The notes: generated from the sequence alone by a model not told the origin. Shown: positions 1-9,605, counted from the first letter of the stretch. The stretch is 64,000 nt of DNA from an uncultured Bacteroidales bacterium (GCA_947593515.1 CANQDQ010000009.1:20647-84646); one strand, 5' to 3'. Numbers and translations: made by a program.

Positions 1-1243
1 CATGGTGGGGCATCACATGACCGAAGAGCTTTCGGCGGCATCGTTCGTGAACAACATCTTCATGCTGCCGCTGATGTTCGCCTACGGCTTCGCCATGGGC
101 ATCACGCCGTTGACGGGCGAGCAGACGGGGCGCGGCGAACAGGAACAGGCGGGCAGGACGTTCCGGTACGGGCTGCGCACCAACGCCGTACTTGCGCTGG
201 CGATGCTTCTTGTCATGGGCGGACTTTACTTTTTTCTCGACCGGCTGAATCTGCCGCCGGAGCTGCTGCCCATCATTCGCCCTTACTATCTGATACAGCT
301 CGTGTGCCTGCTGCCCGTGCTGCTGTTCAATGCGTTCAAACAGTTTGCCGACGGCACTACCGACACGCTCACGCCCATGTATATATTGTTGGCAAGCAAT
401 GCCGTAAATATCGTGGGAAATGTATTTCTCATTTTCGGATATGCGGGATTTCCGGAATGGGGACTTATCGGCGCCGGCGTTTCGACGCTTATCGCCCGCC
501 TGTTCGCCATTACGGCAGGATTCATCATTTTTCTGCGGAGCAGACGCTACCGCCGGTTCAAGGAGGGATTCCTGCAACTCAAAGGGAGTTATCGCGACTG
601 GCGGCCGCTGCTGACATTGGGTATTCCTATCTCTTTCCAATTAGGCATGGAAACGGGTTCTTTCAGTCTGAGTGTCCTTTTCATCGGGTGGATAGGCAGC
701 AATGCGCTGGCGGCACATCAGGCGGCGCTCACGTTTTCGACTATCGGCTTCCTGCTCTATACGGGCATCGGTTCGGCGGTTACGATATTGATAAGCAACT
801 CGCGCGGGTGCCGAGCCTACCGTGACATTCGCCCCATAGCCGCTGCCGGCACACAAATTATTTTCGTCATGTTGGTAGTCATCACCGGCATCATGTTTTT
901 GGCACGAAACTACATCGGGTACATCTTCACCGATTCTGACGACGTAGCGGCTATCGTAACGGCTATCATCGTGCCCATGATGGTGTATCAGTTGGGCGAC
1001 GGTATGCAGATTGCCTATTCGGGCGCACTGCGCGGACTGGGCGTGGTGAAGCCGATGGTGTGGATTGCGTTTCTCTGCTATTTTGTCATCAGCCTGCCGG
1101 CTTCTTATCTTTTCGCGTTCCCGATGAAGGGCGATGCGCCGGGCGTGTGGTGGGGCTACCCCGTAGGGTTGAGTTGCGCCGCCCTGCTGTTTATTCTCCA
1201 ATTTTACAAACATTCGGGCAGGCTGCTCCAAACGAAATCGTAA
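1..1243 (+). CDS. MATE-family multidrug/Na+ antiporter, 5' end outside window
   Basis: Inner-membrane exporter that moves small cationic compounds out of the cell in exchange for Na+ or H+. The visible 413 residues form a long series of hydrophobic helices in the MATE pattern, with an early GITPLTGEQTGRG loop and a second half beginning near residue 200 (GIPISFQLGMETG) that mirrors the first. MATE proteins usually have about 440-460 residues, so some 30-40 N-terminal residues probably lie left of the window; the first visible ATG need not be the start. The gene converges on the ygiQ-like gene with only one base between the two stop codons, and I see no terminator there. The substrate cannot be inferred. 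Confidence 0.9.
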   Translation, partial: MVGHHMTEELSAASFVNNIFMLPLMFAYGFAMGITPLTGEQTGRGEQEQAGRTFRYGLRTNAVLALAMLLVMGGLYFFLDRLNLPPELLPIIRPYYLIQLVCLLPVLLFNAFKQFADGTTDTLTPMYILLASNAVNIVGNVFLIFGYAGFPEWGLIGAGVSTLIARLFAITAGFIIFLRSRRYRRFKEGFLQLKGSYRDWRPLLTLGIPISFQLGMETGSFSLSVLFIGWIGSNALAAHQAALTFSTIGFLLYTGIGSAVTILISNSRGCRAYRDIRPIAAAGTQIIFVMLVVITGIMFLARNYIGYIFTDSDDVAAIVTAIIVPMMVYQLGDGMQIAYSGALRGLGVVKPMVWIAFLCYFVISLPASYLFAFPMKGDAPGVWWGYPVGLSCAALLFILQFYKHSGRLLQTKS

Positions 1244-1244
1244 G

Positions 1245-3170
1245 CTATTTTTTCTTTTTGGGTCGTGCCGGCGAGGCGGCATTGCGACGGGGAAAAGCGG
1301 GCTTCTCCCCTGCCGACTGCCACGCCTTGCGGGGTGCGCTGCCGTAGAGGCGGACGATTAAATCTTCGCGTCCCATACGCCTCAACTCCTGTTCTATTTC
1401 GCGCCGTGTCTCGGGCTTGTACCAGAAGAAGAAACGCCGCTGCGCCAGCTTTTCGTCCTGCGTGCGGGCGGTATATATCCGTTCGCCCGTATAGGGGTGA
1501 AAGCCTGTATAGTAAATTTCGGTGGCGAGTGTCATGGGGGTGGGCGTAAAATCCTGCACCTGTTCGAGGTGGAAATCGAGGCTTTTGGTGATTGCCGCCA
1601 ACTCCGCCATATCGTCGGGACGGCAGGCCGGGTGGCTCGAAATGAAATAGGGTATCAGCTGCTGGTTCAGTCCGTATTCCCGATTGATGCGGTCGAAGGT
1701 GCGGCGGAACTGCTCGAACTGCCGGAAGTCGGGCTTGCGCATACAGGCGAGCACCCGCGCCGACGTATGTTCCGGCGCCACTTTCAGACGCCCCGAAACG
1801 TGTCGGGTTATCAACTCCTCCGTATATTCGCGGGCGACAACGTTCAGCGTCTCATCGTCGTAGCGGTGCTGCAAAAGGTCGAAGCGCACGCCGCTGCCGA
1901 TGAACGATTTTTTGATGCCGGGCAGCTTATCGACTTCGCGATAGAGATGCAGCAGCGGGGCATGGTCGGCATGGAGGTTGGGGCACACGGCAGGCCACAG
2001 GCAAGAGGGACGCCGGCACACGCGACAGGCATTCGGATTTTTTCCGCCCATACGGTACATATTCGCCGACGGTCCGCCCAAATCGCTCAAATAGCCTTTG
2101 AAATCGGGCATGGCGATAATTTTCTTCACCTCCCGCAAAACCGATGCTTCGGAACGGGAGGTGATGAATTTGCCCTGATGCGCCGAAATGGTGCAGAACG
2201 CGCAGCCGCCGAAACAGCCGCGATGCAGCGTTACCGAGAATTTTATCATTTCAAACGCCGGTATGGTCTTGCCGCGATAGCGCGGGTGCGGCAGCCGTGT
2301 GAAAGGCAGGTCGTACACGGCATCGAGCTCGGCTTCGGTCATGGGCGGAAACGGCGGATTGATTTTCAATGCCTTGTCGCCGCAGCGCTGCCACAACAGG
2401 CGGGCGGAATAGCGATTGGATTCTTCCTCGATACAGCGGAAATTCCGTGCCTGCACTTTCTTGTCGCGCAGACACTCTTCGTGCGATGCCAGCACGACGT
2501 GGGTATCGCTCTCCCGCTCTGCCGGCACTTCACCGGCGGAGACGACAACGACCGTCTGCGGAATATCGCGCAACGCCGAGAGCGGCTCGCCTACCCGCAG
2601 ACGGGAGGCGATGATGCGCGTGGCAGCTTCGCCCATGCCGTAGGTCAGTATGTCGGCTCCGCTGTCGAACAGTATGCCCGGACGCAGAGCGTCCTGCCAA
2701 TAGTCGTAATGGGTAACCCTCCGCAGCGACGCCTCTATGCCGCCGATGACGACCGGTACATCGGGATAGAGTTTTTTGAGAATGCGGGTATAGACGATGG
2801 TGGGATAGTCGGGACGCATACCCGCCCGCCCGTCGGGCGTATAGGCATCGTCGGAGCGCAGCCGCTTGTTGGCGGTGTAATGATTGACCATGGAATCCAT
2901 AGCACCCGCCGAAACGCCGAAGAAAAGACGGGGCGCGCCCAGTTTTTTGAAATCGCGCAAATCGTCGCGCCAGTTCGGCTGCGGCACGACGGCGACCCGC
3001 AGCCCTTCGGCTTCGAGCACACGGGCAATGACCGCCGTTCCGAACGAAGGGTGGTCGATATAGGCATCGCCGGTAAACAGTATGACATCGACCAGCTCCC
3101 ACCCTCGCTGTTCCAATTCCTTGCGCGTGGTGGGCAAAAACGATTGCCAATCGGTGGAGCGGTCTTGCAT
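1245..3170 (-). CDS. YgiQ-family radical SAM protein
   Basis: Large radical SAM protein of unknown reaction (YgiQ family, DUF3362-type C-terminal part), 641 residues, usual length for the family. The cluster-binding motif CFGGCAFC (CxxxCxxC) is at residues 319-326. A cobalamin-type N-terminal region precedes it (GDAYIDHPSFG near 34, GGIEASLRRVTHYDYW near 143). A cysteine-rich stretch, NACRVCRRPSCLWPAVCPN, lies near 380-398. The C-terminus is basic (KK-rich), as in relatives. It starts 5 bases after the uvrB stop and is probably co-transcribed with uvrB; whether that reflects a role in nucleic-acid repair is unknown. Confidence 0.93.
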   Translation of the reverse strand: MQDRSTDWQSFLPTTRKELEQRGWELVDVILFTGDAYIDHPSFGTAVIARVLEAEGLRVAVVPQPNWRDDLRDFKKLGAPRLFFGVSAGAMDSMVNHYTANKRLRSDDAYTPDGRAGMRPDYPTIVYTRILKKLYPDVPVVIGGIEASLRRVTHYDYWQDALRPGILFDSGADILTYGMGEAATRIIASRLRVGEPLSALRDIPQTVVVVSAGEVPAERESDTHVVLASHEECLRDKKVQARNFRCIEEESNRYSARLLWQRCGDKALKINPPFPPMTEAELDAVYDLPFTRLPHPRYRGKTIPAFEMIKFSVTLHRGCFGGCAFCTISAHQGKFITSRSEASVLREVKKIIAMPDFKGYLSDLGGPSANMYRMGGKNPNACRVCRRPSCLWPAVCPNLHADHAPLLHLYREVDKLPGIKKSFIGSGVRFDLLQHRYDDETLNVVAREYTEELITRHVSGRLKVAPEHTSARVLACMRKPDFRQFEQFRRTFDRINREYGLNQQLIPYFISSHPACRPDDMAELAAITKSLDFHLEQVQDFTPTPMTLATEIYYTGFHPYTGERIYTARTQDEKLAQRRFFFWYKPETRREIEQELRRMGREDLIVRLYGSAPRKAWQSAGEKPAFPRRNAASPARPKKKK

Positions 3171-3175
3171 GGCGG

Positions 3176-5221
3176 TTACGGTTTGCTGTTATAGAGGTCT
3201 TCCAGTTTCAACATCTCATCGCGCAGGCGGGCAGCTTCCAGAAAGTCCATCTCTTTGGCGGCAGCGAGCATTTGGAGACGGGTGTTTTCGATACTCTTTT
3301 TCAATTGCTCTTTGTTCATGTAGGGAACGAGCGGGTCGGCAGCCACCGAAATGCGCGGAGCGGAATATTCGTCGATGTACGGTGTTTTTTCTTTCTTCGG
3401 AGCCGGCTCTTTGACGTCGGCAGCGTTCTGTTTGGAAAGCACCTGATTGTAGGCCTTGCGAATGGCTTTCGGCGTAATGTGGTGGGCCTCGTTGTAGGCG
3501 AGCTGTTTTTCGCGCCGGCGGTTCGTCTCGTCGATGGTGAGACGCATACTGTCGGTAATGTGGTCGGCATACATGATGACGCGCCCGTCGAGACTACGGG
3601 CAGCACGACCGGCAGTCTGCGTAAGCGCACGATGCGAACGCAGGAAGCCCTCTTTGTCGGCATCGAGTATGGCGACCAGCGACACTTCGGGCAGGTCGAG
3701 CCCTTCGCGCAGAAGATTCACCCCCACCAATACGTCGTAAACTCCCTTGCGCAAGTCGTCGATAATCTGTATGCGGGCAAGGGTATCGACGTCGGAGTGT
3801 ATGTAGTTACTATGTATGTCGAGGCGCAGCAGGTAAGCGTTCAGCTCCTCAGCCATGCGTTTGGTCAGGGTGGTAACCAACACACGTTCGTCGCGTTCGA
3901 CACGCAACTGTATTTCTTCGAGCAAGTCGTCGATTTGGTTGAGGCTCGGTCGTACTTCGATAACGGGGTCGAGCAATCCGGTGGGACGTATCACCTGTTC
4001 GACAACCACGCCCTCGCACCGCTGCAACTCGTAATCGGCAGGCGTGGCACTGACATAGATAACCTGCGGTACCAGCGACTCAAACTCCGTAAAGGTGAGC
4101 GGTCGGTTATCGATGGCGGCAGGCAAGCGGAAACCGTATTCCACCAAATTGACTTTGCGGGAATTGTCGCCGCCATACATGGCTTGTATCTGCGGAACGG
4201 TAACGTGGCTTTCGTCGATGATTACCAAAAAATCTTTCGGAAAATAGTCGAGCAGACAGTAAGGACGCACACCCGGAGCACGACCGTCGAAATAGCGGGA
4301 ATAGTTCTCTATACCGGAACAGTAGCCTACCTCCTTTATCATTTCGAGATCGTAGGTAACGCGCTCGTAAAGCCGTTTGGCTTCAAGCTCCCTTCCTGCC
4401 GATTCGAAGAATGCGACCTGCTTGCCCAAATCGACGGCAATGTCATTGACCGCCTGATTGATGCGCTCCCTCGTGGTTACGAAAACATTAGCAGGATAGA
4501 TGCAATAGCTGTTCACCCGCCCCGTCGTATGCCCGCTTGCAGGCTCGACGATTTCGAGCGAATCGATTTCGTCGCCCCAAAAGACAACACGCAAAATGAG
4601 ATCCTGATAAGCGGTATAGACATCGACCGTATCGCCTTTGACGCGGAATTTTCCGCGCGTAAACTCTACTTCGTTGCGCGAATAGAGCGCATCGACCAAA
4701 CGGCGGAGAAAAGCGTTGCGCTCCATTTTATCGCCGACGGAAACAGTGATGGTGTTACTGTGAAAATCTTCGGGATTGCCGATGCCGTAAAGGCAGGAAA
4801 CCGATGAAATGACGATGACGTCCTGCCGCCTCGAAAGCAGCGACGCAGTAGACGAAAGCCGCAAGCGGTCGATTTCCTCGTTGATTGCCAAGTCTTTTTC
4901 GATATAAGTATCGGTGGAGGGAATGTAGGCTTCGGGCTGGAAGTAATCGTAATAGGAAACAAAATACTCGACGGCGTTTTCGGGGAAAAAACCTTTGAAC
5001 TCGCTGTACAGCTGCGCCGCCAGCGTCTTGTTGTGGCTGAGTACGAGCGTGGGGCGCTGTATCTGCGCGATGACATTCGCCATCGTAAAGGTCTTGCCCG
5101 AACCGGTAACGCCCAAAAGCGTTTGGGCGGGCGCACCTTCGCGAATGCCGCGCACCAGCTCGGCTATCGCTTCCGGCTGGTCGCCGGTCGGGGCAAAGGG
5201 TGATACCAACTTAAATTCCAT
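3176..5221 (-). CDS. uvrB: Excinuclease ABC subunit B
   Basis: UvrB is the damage-verifying helicase-like subunit of nucleotide excision repair. It is loaded by UvrA and recruits UvrC. The 681-residue product has Walker A GVTGSGKT at 37-44, the beta-hairpin region YYDYFQPEAYIPSTDTY, the DESH Walker B box, the GREGLDLPEVSLV-like helicase motif, and a C-terminal UVR domain (last ~40 residues) for UvrC. I place the start at the ATG encoding MEFKLVSPFAPTGDQ because this matches the family N-terminus. An in-frame extension to 5293 crosses the promoter and is unlikely to be translated. The -7 box TATCTTTG lies at 5243-5250 on the minus strand. Confidence 0.97.
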   Translation of the reverse strand: MEFKLVSPFAPTGDQPEAIAELVRGIREGAPAQTLLGVTGSGKTFTMANVIAQIQRPTLVLSHNKTLAAQLYSEFKGFFPENAVEYFVSYYDYFQPEAYIPSTDTYIEKDLAINEEIDRLRLSSTASLLSRRQDVIVISSVSCLYGIGNPEDFHSNTITVSVGDKMERNAFLRRLVDALYSRNEVEFTRGKFRVKGDTVDVYTAYQDLILRVVFWGDEIDSLEIVEPASGHTTGRVNSYCIYPANVFVTTRERINQAVNDIAVDLGKQVAFFESAGRELEAKRLYERVTYDLEMIKEVGYCSGIENYSRYFDGRAPGVRPYCLLDYFPKDFLVIIDESHVTVPQIQAMYGGDNSRKVNLVEYGFRLPAAIDNRPLTFTEFESLVPQVIYVSATPADYELQRCEGVVVEQVIRPTGLLDPVIEVRPSLNQIDDLLEEIQLRVERDERVLVTTLTKRMAEELNAYLLRLDIHSNYIHSDVDTLARIQIIDDLRKGVYDVLVGVNLLREGLDLPEVSLVAILDADKEGFLRSHRALTQTAGRAARSLDGRVIMYADHITDSMRLTIDETNRRREKQLAYNEAHHITPKAIRKAYNQVLSKQNAADVKEPAPKKEKTPYIDEYSAPRISVAADPLVPYMNKEQLKKSIENTRLQMLAAAKEMDFLEAARLRDEMLKLEDLYNSKP

Positions 5222-5242
5222 AATCGCGCGTCTGTCGAATGA

Positions 5243-5250
5243 CAAAGATA
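5243..5250 (-). promoter_or_regulatory. Bacteroidetes -7 box for uvrB-ygiQ
   Basis: Minus-strand TATCTTTG matches the Bacteroidetes -7 consensus TAnnTTTG. It sits about 22 bases upstream of the uvrB start. The -33 element is weak (TTTC at 5272-5275). Confidence 0.7.
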
Positions 5251-5385
5251 GAAAAAATAACGCTTCGTGCTGAAACAACCGTCCATAAAACAACGATTTC
5301 CCGTCAAAAATCGAATATTTCCGTAAAAATGTTTCGGTATCCGTTAAAAATTTCTTTTTTGCTTTTATTATTGGCGACGATTATC

Positions 5386-5393
5386 TACCTTTG
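5386..5393 (+). promoter_or_regulatory. Bacteroidetes -7 box for bamD-omega
   Basis: TACCTTTG matches TAnnTTTG. Transcription would start near 5400, leaving only about 12 bases before the chosen bamD ATG at 5412. No Shine-Dalgarno sequence is visible. The -33 element is poor (T-rich at 5353-5361). Confidence 0.65.
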
Positions 5394-5411
5394 CAAAATT
5401 ATTTCGGCTAT

Positions 5412-6224
5412 ATGGTAAAAAAGGCGATTTGTTACGGATTGATTGTTTTGTTCTGCTGCTCGTGCAGCGAATATTACAAGGTACAGAAGAGCAACGATCC
5501 CGACGTAAAATTCCAATACGCGAAGATGTGTTTCGAGAAAGGAAAATACAGCCGCGCCTATTCGCTGCTCGAAGACATCGTAACTTACTACAAGGGCTCT
5601 GACAAAGCCGAAGAAACGCTTTACCTGTTAGCCCGCAGCCATTTCATGGCAAAAAACTACGACACAGCGGGCGAATACTTCGCCACTTATTACCGCAGCT
5701 ATCCGAAAGGTCAATATACCGAAATGGCGCACTACTATTCGGGATTGAGTTTCTATCGCGAAGCTCCCGACCCGCGCCTCGACCAGACCGACACGTACAA
5801 AGGAATCGACGAACTGCAAACCTATCTTGACTACTATCCGCAGGGTGAAAAAACGGACGAAGTACGAGATATGATTTTCGAGATGCAGGAAAAACTCGCC
5901 CAAAAAGAACTTGAAAATGCAACACTCTACTACAACATCGGCAACTATCTGGGTCGCAACTATTTCGAGTCGGCAGTCATCACCGCGCAAAATGCGTTGA
6001 AAACGTTTCCCTACACCGAAAAGAAAGAGGACTTTCTCATGCTGATTTTGCGGGCGCGATACAAGGAAGCCAAAGAGAGTATTCACGAAAGGAAAGGCGA
6101 ACGCTATCGCAATGCCGTCGATGAATACTACGCATACATCAACGAATATCCCGACGGCAAATACCGCAAAGAAGCCGACGGAATATTCAAAGACGCCAGC
6201 AAACAAATCAAAGACGAAGAATAA
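5412..6224 (+). CDS. bamD: Outer-membrane assembly lipoprotein BamD
   Basis: BamD is the essential lipoprotein partner of BamA in the beta-barrel assembly machine on the inner face of the outer membrane. The 270-residue product starts with a lipoprotein signal (KKAICYGLIVLFCCSC, lipid-bearing Cys about residue 16). It continues with TPR-like helical repeats: FQYAKMCFEKGKYSRAYSLLEDI, then YLLARSHFMAKNYDTAGEYF, then ELQTYLDYYPQG. The ATG at 5412 is chosen because it gives a proper signal peptide and the promoter lies just upstream. The omega-subunit gene follows after 22 bases, an arrangement that suggests co-transcription. Confidence 0.93.
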   Translation: MVKKAICYGLIVLFCCSCSEYYKVQKSNDPDVKFQYAKMCFEKGKYSRAYSLLEDIVTYYKGSDKAEETLYLLARSHFMAKNYDTAGEYFATYYRSYPKGQYTEMAHYYSGLSFYREAPDPRLDQTDTYKGIDELQTYLDYYPQGEKTDEVRDMIFEMQEKLAQKELENATLYYNIGNYLGRNYFESAVITAQNALKTFPYTEKKEDFLMLILRARYKEAKESIHERKGERYRNAVDEYYAYINEYPDGKYRKEADGIFKDASKQIKDEE

Positions 6225-6246
6225 TAAAAAACTAAATAAAGACAAA

Positions 6247-6579
6247 ATGGACTACAAAAAAACCAATGCGCCGACAAATACGGTAACCCGCGACGTCATA
6301 GCTTTATCGAGCGATACCGGAAATGTGTACGAGACGATACGCATCATCGGCAAACGCGCCAACCAGATAAGCGTGGAAATGAAAAACGACCTCGAAAAGA
6401 AACTGCAAGAATTTGCCTCTTACAATGACAATCTCGAAGAGGTGTTCGAGAATCGCGAACAGATAGAAATTTCCCGCTACTACGAGAAGCTGCCGAAACC
6501 GACGCTCATCGCTACGCAGGAATATGCCGAACACAAGGTTTATTATAAAAATCCGACAAAAGAAAAAGAGGAATTGTAA
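6247..6579 (+). CDS. rpoZ: DNA-directed RNA polymerase omega subunit (Rpb6-like)
   Basis: Small subunit that helps assemble RNA polymerase by holding the beta' subunit. The product has 110 residues and the Bacteroidetes form of the Rpb6/omega family: a basic N-terminus (MDYKKTNAPTNTVTRDV), then a conserved helix region with NVYETIRIIGKRANQIS near 27-43, and an acidic, coiled C-terminal half (DLEKKLQEFASY; EEVFENREQ). The start at 6247 follows the bamD stop by 22 bases. The gene ends just before a strong bidirectional terminator. The family assignment is by pattern; Bacteroidetes omega is very divergent from the E. coli protein. Confidence 0.85.
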   Translation: MDYKKTNAPTNTVTRDVIALSSDTGNVYETIRIIGKRANQISVEMKNDLEKKLQEFASYNDNLEEVFENREQIEISRYYEKLPKPTLIATQEYAEHKVYYKNPTKEKEEL

Positions 6580-6596
6580 TATCCCGATTTTTACTT

Positions 6597-6641
6597 AAAA
6601 ACAGAATCCGGCTGAAAAATTTTCAGCCGGATTCTGTTTTT
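6597..6641. terminator. Bidirectional intrinsic terminator
   Basis: A perfect 22-base-pair inverted repeat (6597-6618 and 6620-6641, centred on 6619) contains CAGAATCCGGCTG and its complement. It is flanked by A-rich sequence on the left and T-rich on the right. It can stop transcripts from bamD-omega (plus) and from the glycosidase gene ending at 6664 (minus). Confidence 0.93.
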
Positions 6642-6663
6642 TCTTTACTGTCTGCTCGATAAA

Positions 6664-8157
6664 TCAAAGTCGGACTTTGAGAGAGCGGGGTTCGCTTTCG
6701 TTGTGCATACGGTCTACGGCAGTTACGACATAGACGCGGTGTTCCGCACCTTTTTTATAGTCGAGCCGGTAGCGCGGTTCGCGCACGATACCTACCAATG
6801 CGGCGGGATTTTCAATATCGACAGGCTCTTTTTCATCGAAACAATAGACGCAATAATAGGAGGCTTTCTGCATGGCATCGCGGGTATCGTCGGCTTTCCA
6901 TTCCAAATAGAATCCGTCGGGTGTCCAGCGCGTATGCAGATTGGAAACTTTATCAGGCGCCACATCGTCGATAGCCGTGTAGGCAGGTATCAATACGGGT
7001 GTGGAAAAGAAATCCTCTCTTATCAGCGACTGTATTCGGTCGTAATATTCCAAAAATTTATATCCCGACCAAAAGCAGTTTCCCGATACGGAATCGAGGT
7101 GCCGCGCCAAAAGCAGCTTATAATTGATCTGCGGCGAGGGCACCCCGCCAATGGTACAATCGACCGAGCGCACGACATCTTGTCCGATATAGAGGTGGCA
7201 GGGGCTGCCGGCAAGGGCGTCGTTCCACCAGTAAATCAATTTTTCATAGCAGGCGGCACGATGCCCGACCTCCCAATAGAGCTGCGGCACGAGGTAATCT
7301 ATCCAACCGTTGCGCACCCAGAGGAGTACGTCGGCATAGAGATCGTCGTAATTTTGCAATCCGCGCGTATCGCTGCCTCCCTCCCACGAAGATTTGTTGC
7401 GGTAGATGCCGAAAGGACTGATGCCAAAACGCACCCACGGCTTCCGTTTCTTTATGAGGGCGCTTACTTCTTCTATCAGCATATCGACATTGTGGCGCCG
7501 CCAGTCGCCACGTGGCATACCGTTGCCGTAACGTTTGTAGCTCGCATCGTCGGGAAAAGGTTTTCCGGCTATCGGATAGGGATAGAAATAATCGTCCATG
7601 TGTATGGCATCGAGGTCGTAGCGGGTTACGAGGTCGTCGATTACCCGCGCTATAAATTCGCGCGACTCGGGCAGAGCCGGGTCGAAAAAGAGTTGGTCGC
7701 CGTAGGCAATGAACCATTCGGGGTGGCTGTTGTAAATGTGCGACGGAGCCAACTCGTCTTTGATGTCCATCTTCACCCGATAGGGATTCACCCACGCATG
7801 AAATTCGATGTTGCGTTCGTGGCAGCGGTCGATAAGATACGCCAGAGGGTCCCACAAAGGTTCCGGCGCACGCCCCTGCTCGCCGGTAAGATAGCGGCTC
7901 CACGGCTCTATTTTCGACGGATAGAAGGCATCAGCTTCGGGACGCACCTGAAAAATGAGAGCATTGATGCCCGCCTGCTGCAAGCCACCGACCAACGAAT
8001 CGAAATAACAGCGCATCGCTGCCGGCTCCATATCGGCATACTGCGGCTGCTTGACGGTATGTATCCACGCTCCGCGAAATTCCCGTTTGGGCGCCTCCTG
8101 CGCCGACAGCAACAAAAACGGCAGCAAAAAAAACAAAAGTAACGAAAAACGTTTCAT
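6664..8157 (-). CDS. Secreted family-10-like glycoside hydrolase (GHL10/DUF187)
   Basis: Predicted exported carbohydrate-active enzyme, 497 residues. A clear signal peptide (MKRFSLLLFFLLPFLLLSAQ, cleavage near residue 20) leads to a TIM-barrel of the GHL10 family, seen from EFRGAWIHTVKQPQY, NALIFQVRPEADAFYPS, EFHAWVNPYR, DAIHMDDYFYPYPI (likely acidic active-site residues) and IDYLVPQLYWEVGH. From about residue 400 onward a fibronectin-like C-terminal domain follows (LHTRWTPDGFYLEWKADD). Relatives are annotated as uncharacterised lipoproteins or glycosylhydrolases, some suspected to act on peptidoglycan or glycans; the substrate is unknown. It lies 44 bases downstream of the purF-like gene on the same strand. 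Confidence 0.88.
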   Translation of the reverse strand: MKRFSLLLFFLLPFLLLSAQEAPKREFRGAWIHTVKQPQYADMEPAAMRCYFDSLVGGLQQAGINALIFQVRPEADAFYPSKIEPWSRYLTGEQGRAPEPLWDPLAYLIDRCHERNIEFHAWVNPYRVKMDIKDELAPSHIYNSHPEWFIAYGDQLFFDPALPESREFIARVIDDLVTRYDLDAIHMDDYFYPYPIAGKPFPDDASYKRYGNGMPRGDWRRHNVDMLIEEVSALIKKRKPWVRFGISPFGIYRNKSSWEGGSDTRGLQNYDDLYADVLLWVRNGWIDYLVPQLYWEVGHRAACYEKLIYWWNDALAGSPCHLYIGQDVVRSVDCTIGGVPSPQINYKLLLARHLDSVSGNCFWSGYKFLEYYDRIQSLIREDFFSTPVLIPAYTAIDDVAPDKVSNLHTRWTPDGFYLEWKADDTRDAMQKASYYCVYCFDEKEPVDIENPAALVGIVREPRYRLDYKKGAEHRVYVVTAVDRMHNESEPRSLKVRL

Positions 8158-8201
8158 ATCTCGGATTTTACTGAAAAGAGCATTTTTACAAGAGGATTAA
8201 A

Positions 8202-9605
8202 TCATTCGTAACTCGTGCCGTCGAAACAGTGGGTGCAGATGCACTCCTTCGGCAGCCCGATGGCTTCCACGAGCGTTTCGAGCGAGTTGAATTTCAGCGT
8301 GGTGATGTTCAACTGCCGGCGTATCTCCTCGACCATGCGCTTGTATTCGGGCGAATCGGTCTTGGTGTAGGCTTCGAGATTTTTGTCGTGTTCGCCCTCG
8401 AACTGCTGTATGATGCGGCGGGTTATCAACTCCAATTCCGACTTGGAGGCGGTGAAATTGACGAACCGGCAGGGATAGACCAACGGCGGACAACTGATAC
8501 GCATATGCACCTCTTTGGCTCCGTAGCGGAAGAGATCTTTCACGTTGTCGCGCAACTGGGTGCCGCGCACGATGGAATCGTCGCAGAAGACGACTTTTTT
8601 GTCCTTGATGAGTTCGGGGTTGGGAATCAGTTTCATTTTGGCGACCAACTCGCGCAACTCCTGCGTGGGCGGAGTAAAACTGCGAGGCCACGTGGGCGTG
8701 TATTTCACGATACCGCGCTTGTAGGGTATGCGTTTGCCTACGGAATAGCCCAGCGCCATACCGATGCCGGAGTCGGGAATGGCGGAAACGAAATCGGCTT
8801 CGATGTCGTCTTTTTTACCCATAGCGCAGCCGCACTCGAAACGCACGTGATCAACATTCGTTCCTTCGTACTCGCATACGGGGTAACCGTAATATACCCA
8901 AAGAAATGAACATATCTGCATCTTCTTGTTCGGCTTGCGGAGTTGGGTAAAACCGTCGGCAGTAACCAACACCACTTCGCCCGGGCCGATGTTGTATTCG
9001 GTTTCGTATCCCAGATTGTGGAAACTGCACGACTCCGACGAAACGGCGTAGCACTCCTCTCCTTTTCCGATGAGTATCGGTGTGCGTCCGTACTTGTCGC
9101 GGGCGGCGATGATGCCCTGCTCGGTAAGCAGAAGCATGGAACAGGAACCTTTGAGTTTCCGCTGCACGTTTTCTATGCCATCTACATAATCTTTTCCCTG
9201 CGAAATAAGCGTGGCTATCAGTTCGGTCTGGTTGGTGATGCCGTTGCTGTGTTCGCAAAAGTGGTGTCCGGCGTCGAGCAGCTCTTTTTCCAGCTCGGGA
9301 AGGTTATTGACTTTCGCCACCGTTACGATGGCGAATTTTCCCAAATGGCAGCTGAATATGATAGGCTGCGCATCGGTGTCGCTGATGATGCCGATGCCGG
9401 AGTTTCCCCTGAACGTGTGCAGGTCGTCCTCGAATTTCGTACGGAAATAGGAACTTTCGATGTTATGTATCGAACGAGTGAAATAGCCGTTGTCGAACGT
9501 TGCCATACCGCCGCGCTTCGTGCCGAGATGCGAATTGTAATCGACACCGTAGAAAAGGTCGGCGACACAAGATGTTTTTTTAATGCTTCCGAAAAAACCG
9601 CCCAT
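8202..9605 (-). CDS. PurF-like amidophosphoribosyltransferase lacking the glutaminase cysteine
   Basis: 467 residues, homologous over its whole length to PurF, which makes phosphoribosylamine from PRPP and glutamine in the first step of purine synthesis. The C-terminal PRPP site is intact (KKVVFCDDSIVRGTQLRD). The N-terminal glutamine-hydrolysing domain is not: PurF needs Cys immediately after the initiator Met, but this protein begins MGGFFG, with Gly there. The PurF RYST and HNGN motifs appear as GIGIISDTDAQ and IVTVAKVNN. Bacteroidales relatives with the same N-terminus are annotated as PurF and usually coexist with a second, canonical-looking PurF. It could use ammonia, work with another glutaminase, or have another role. 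It follows purL by 21 bases, so a purine link is likely. Confidence 0.85.
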   Translation of the reverse strand: MGGFFGSIKKTSCVADLFYGVDYNSHLGTKRGGMATFDNGYFTRSIHNIESSYFRTKFEDDLHTFRGNSGIGIISDTDAQPIIFSCHLGKFAIVTVAKVNNLPELEKELLDAGHHFCEHSNGITNQTELIATLISQGKDYVDGIENVQRKLKGSCSMLLLTEQGIIAARDKYGRTPILIGKGEECYAVSSESCSFHNLGYETEYNIGPGEVVLVTADGFTQLRKPNKKMQICSFLWVYYGYPVCEYEGTNVDHVRFECGCAMGKKDDIEADFVSAIPDSGIGMALGYSVGKRIPYKRGIVKYTPTWPRSFTPPTQELRELVAKMKLIPNPELIKDKKVVFCDDSIVRGTQLRDNVKDLFRYGAKEVHMRISCPPLVYPCRFVNFTASKSELELITRRIIQQFEGEHDKNLEAYTKTDSPEYKRMVEEIRRQLNITTLKFNSLETLVEAIGLPKECICTHCFDGTSYE

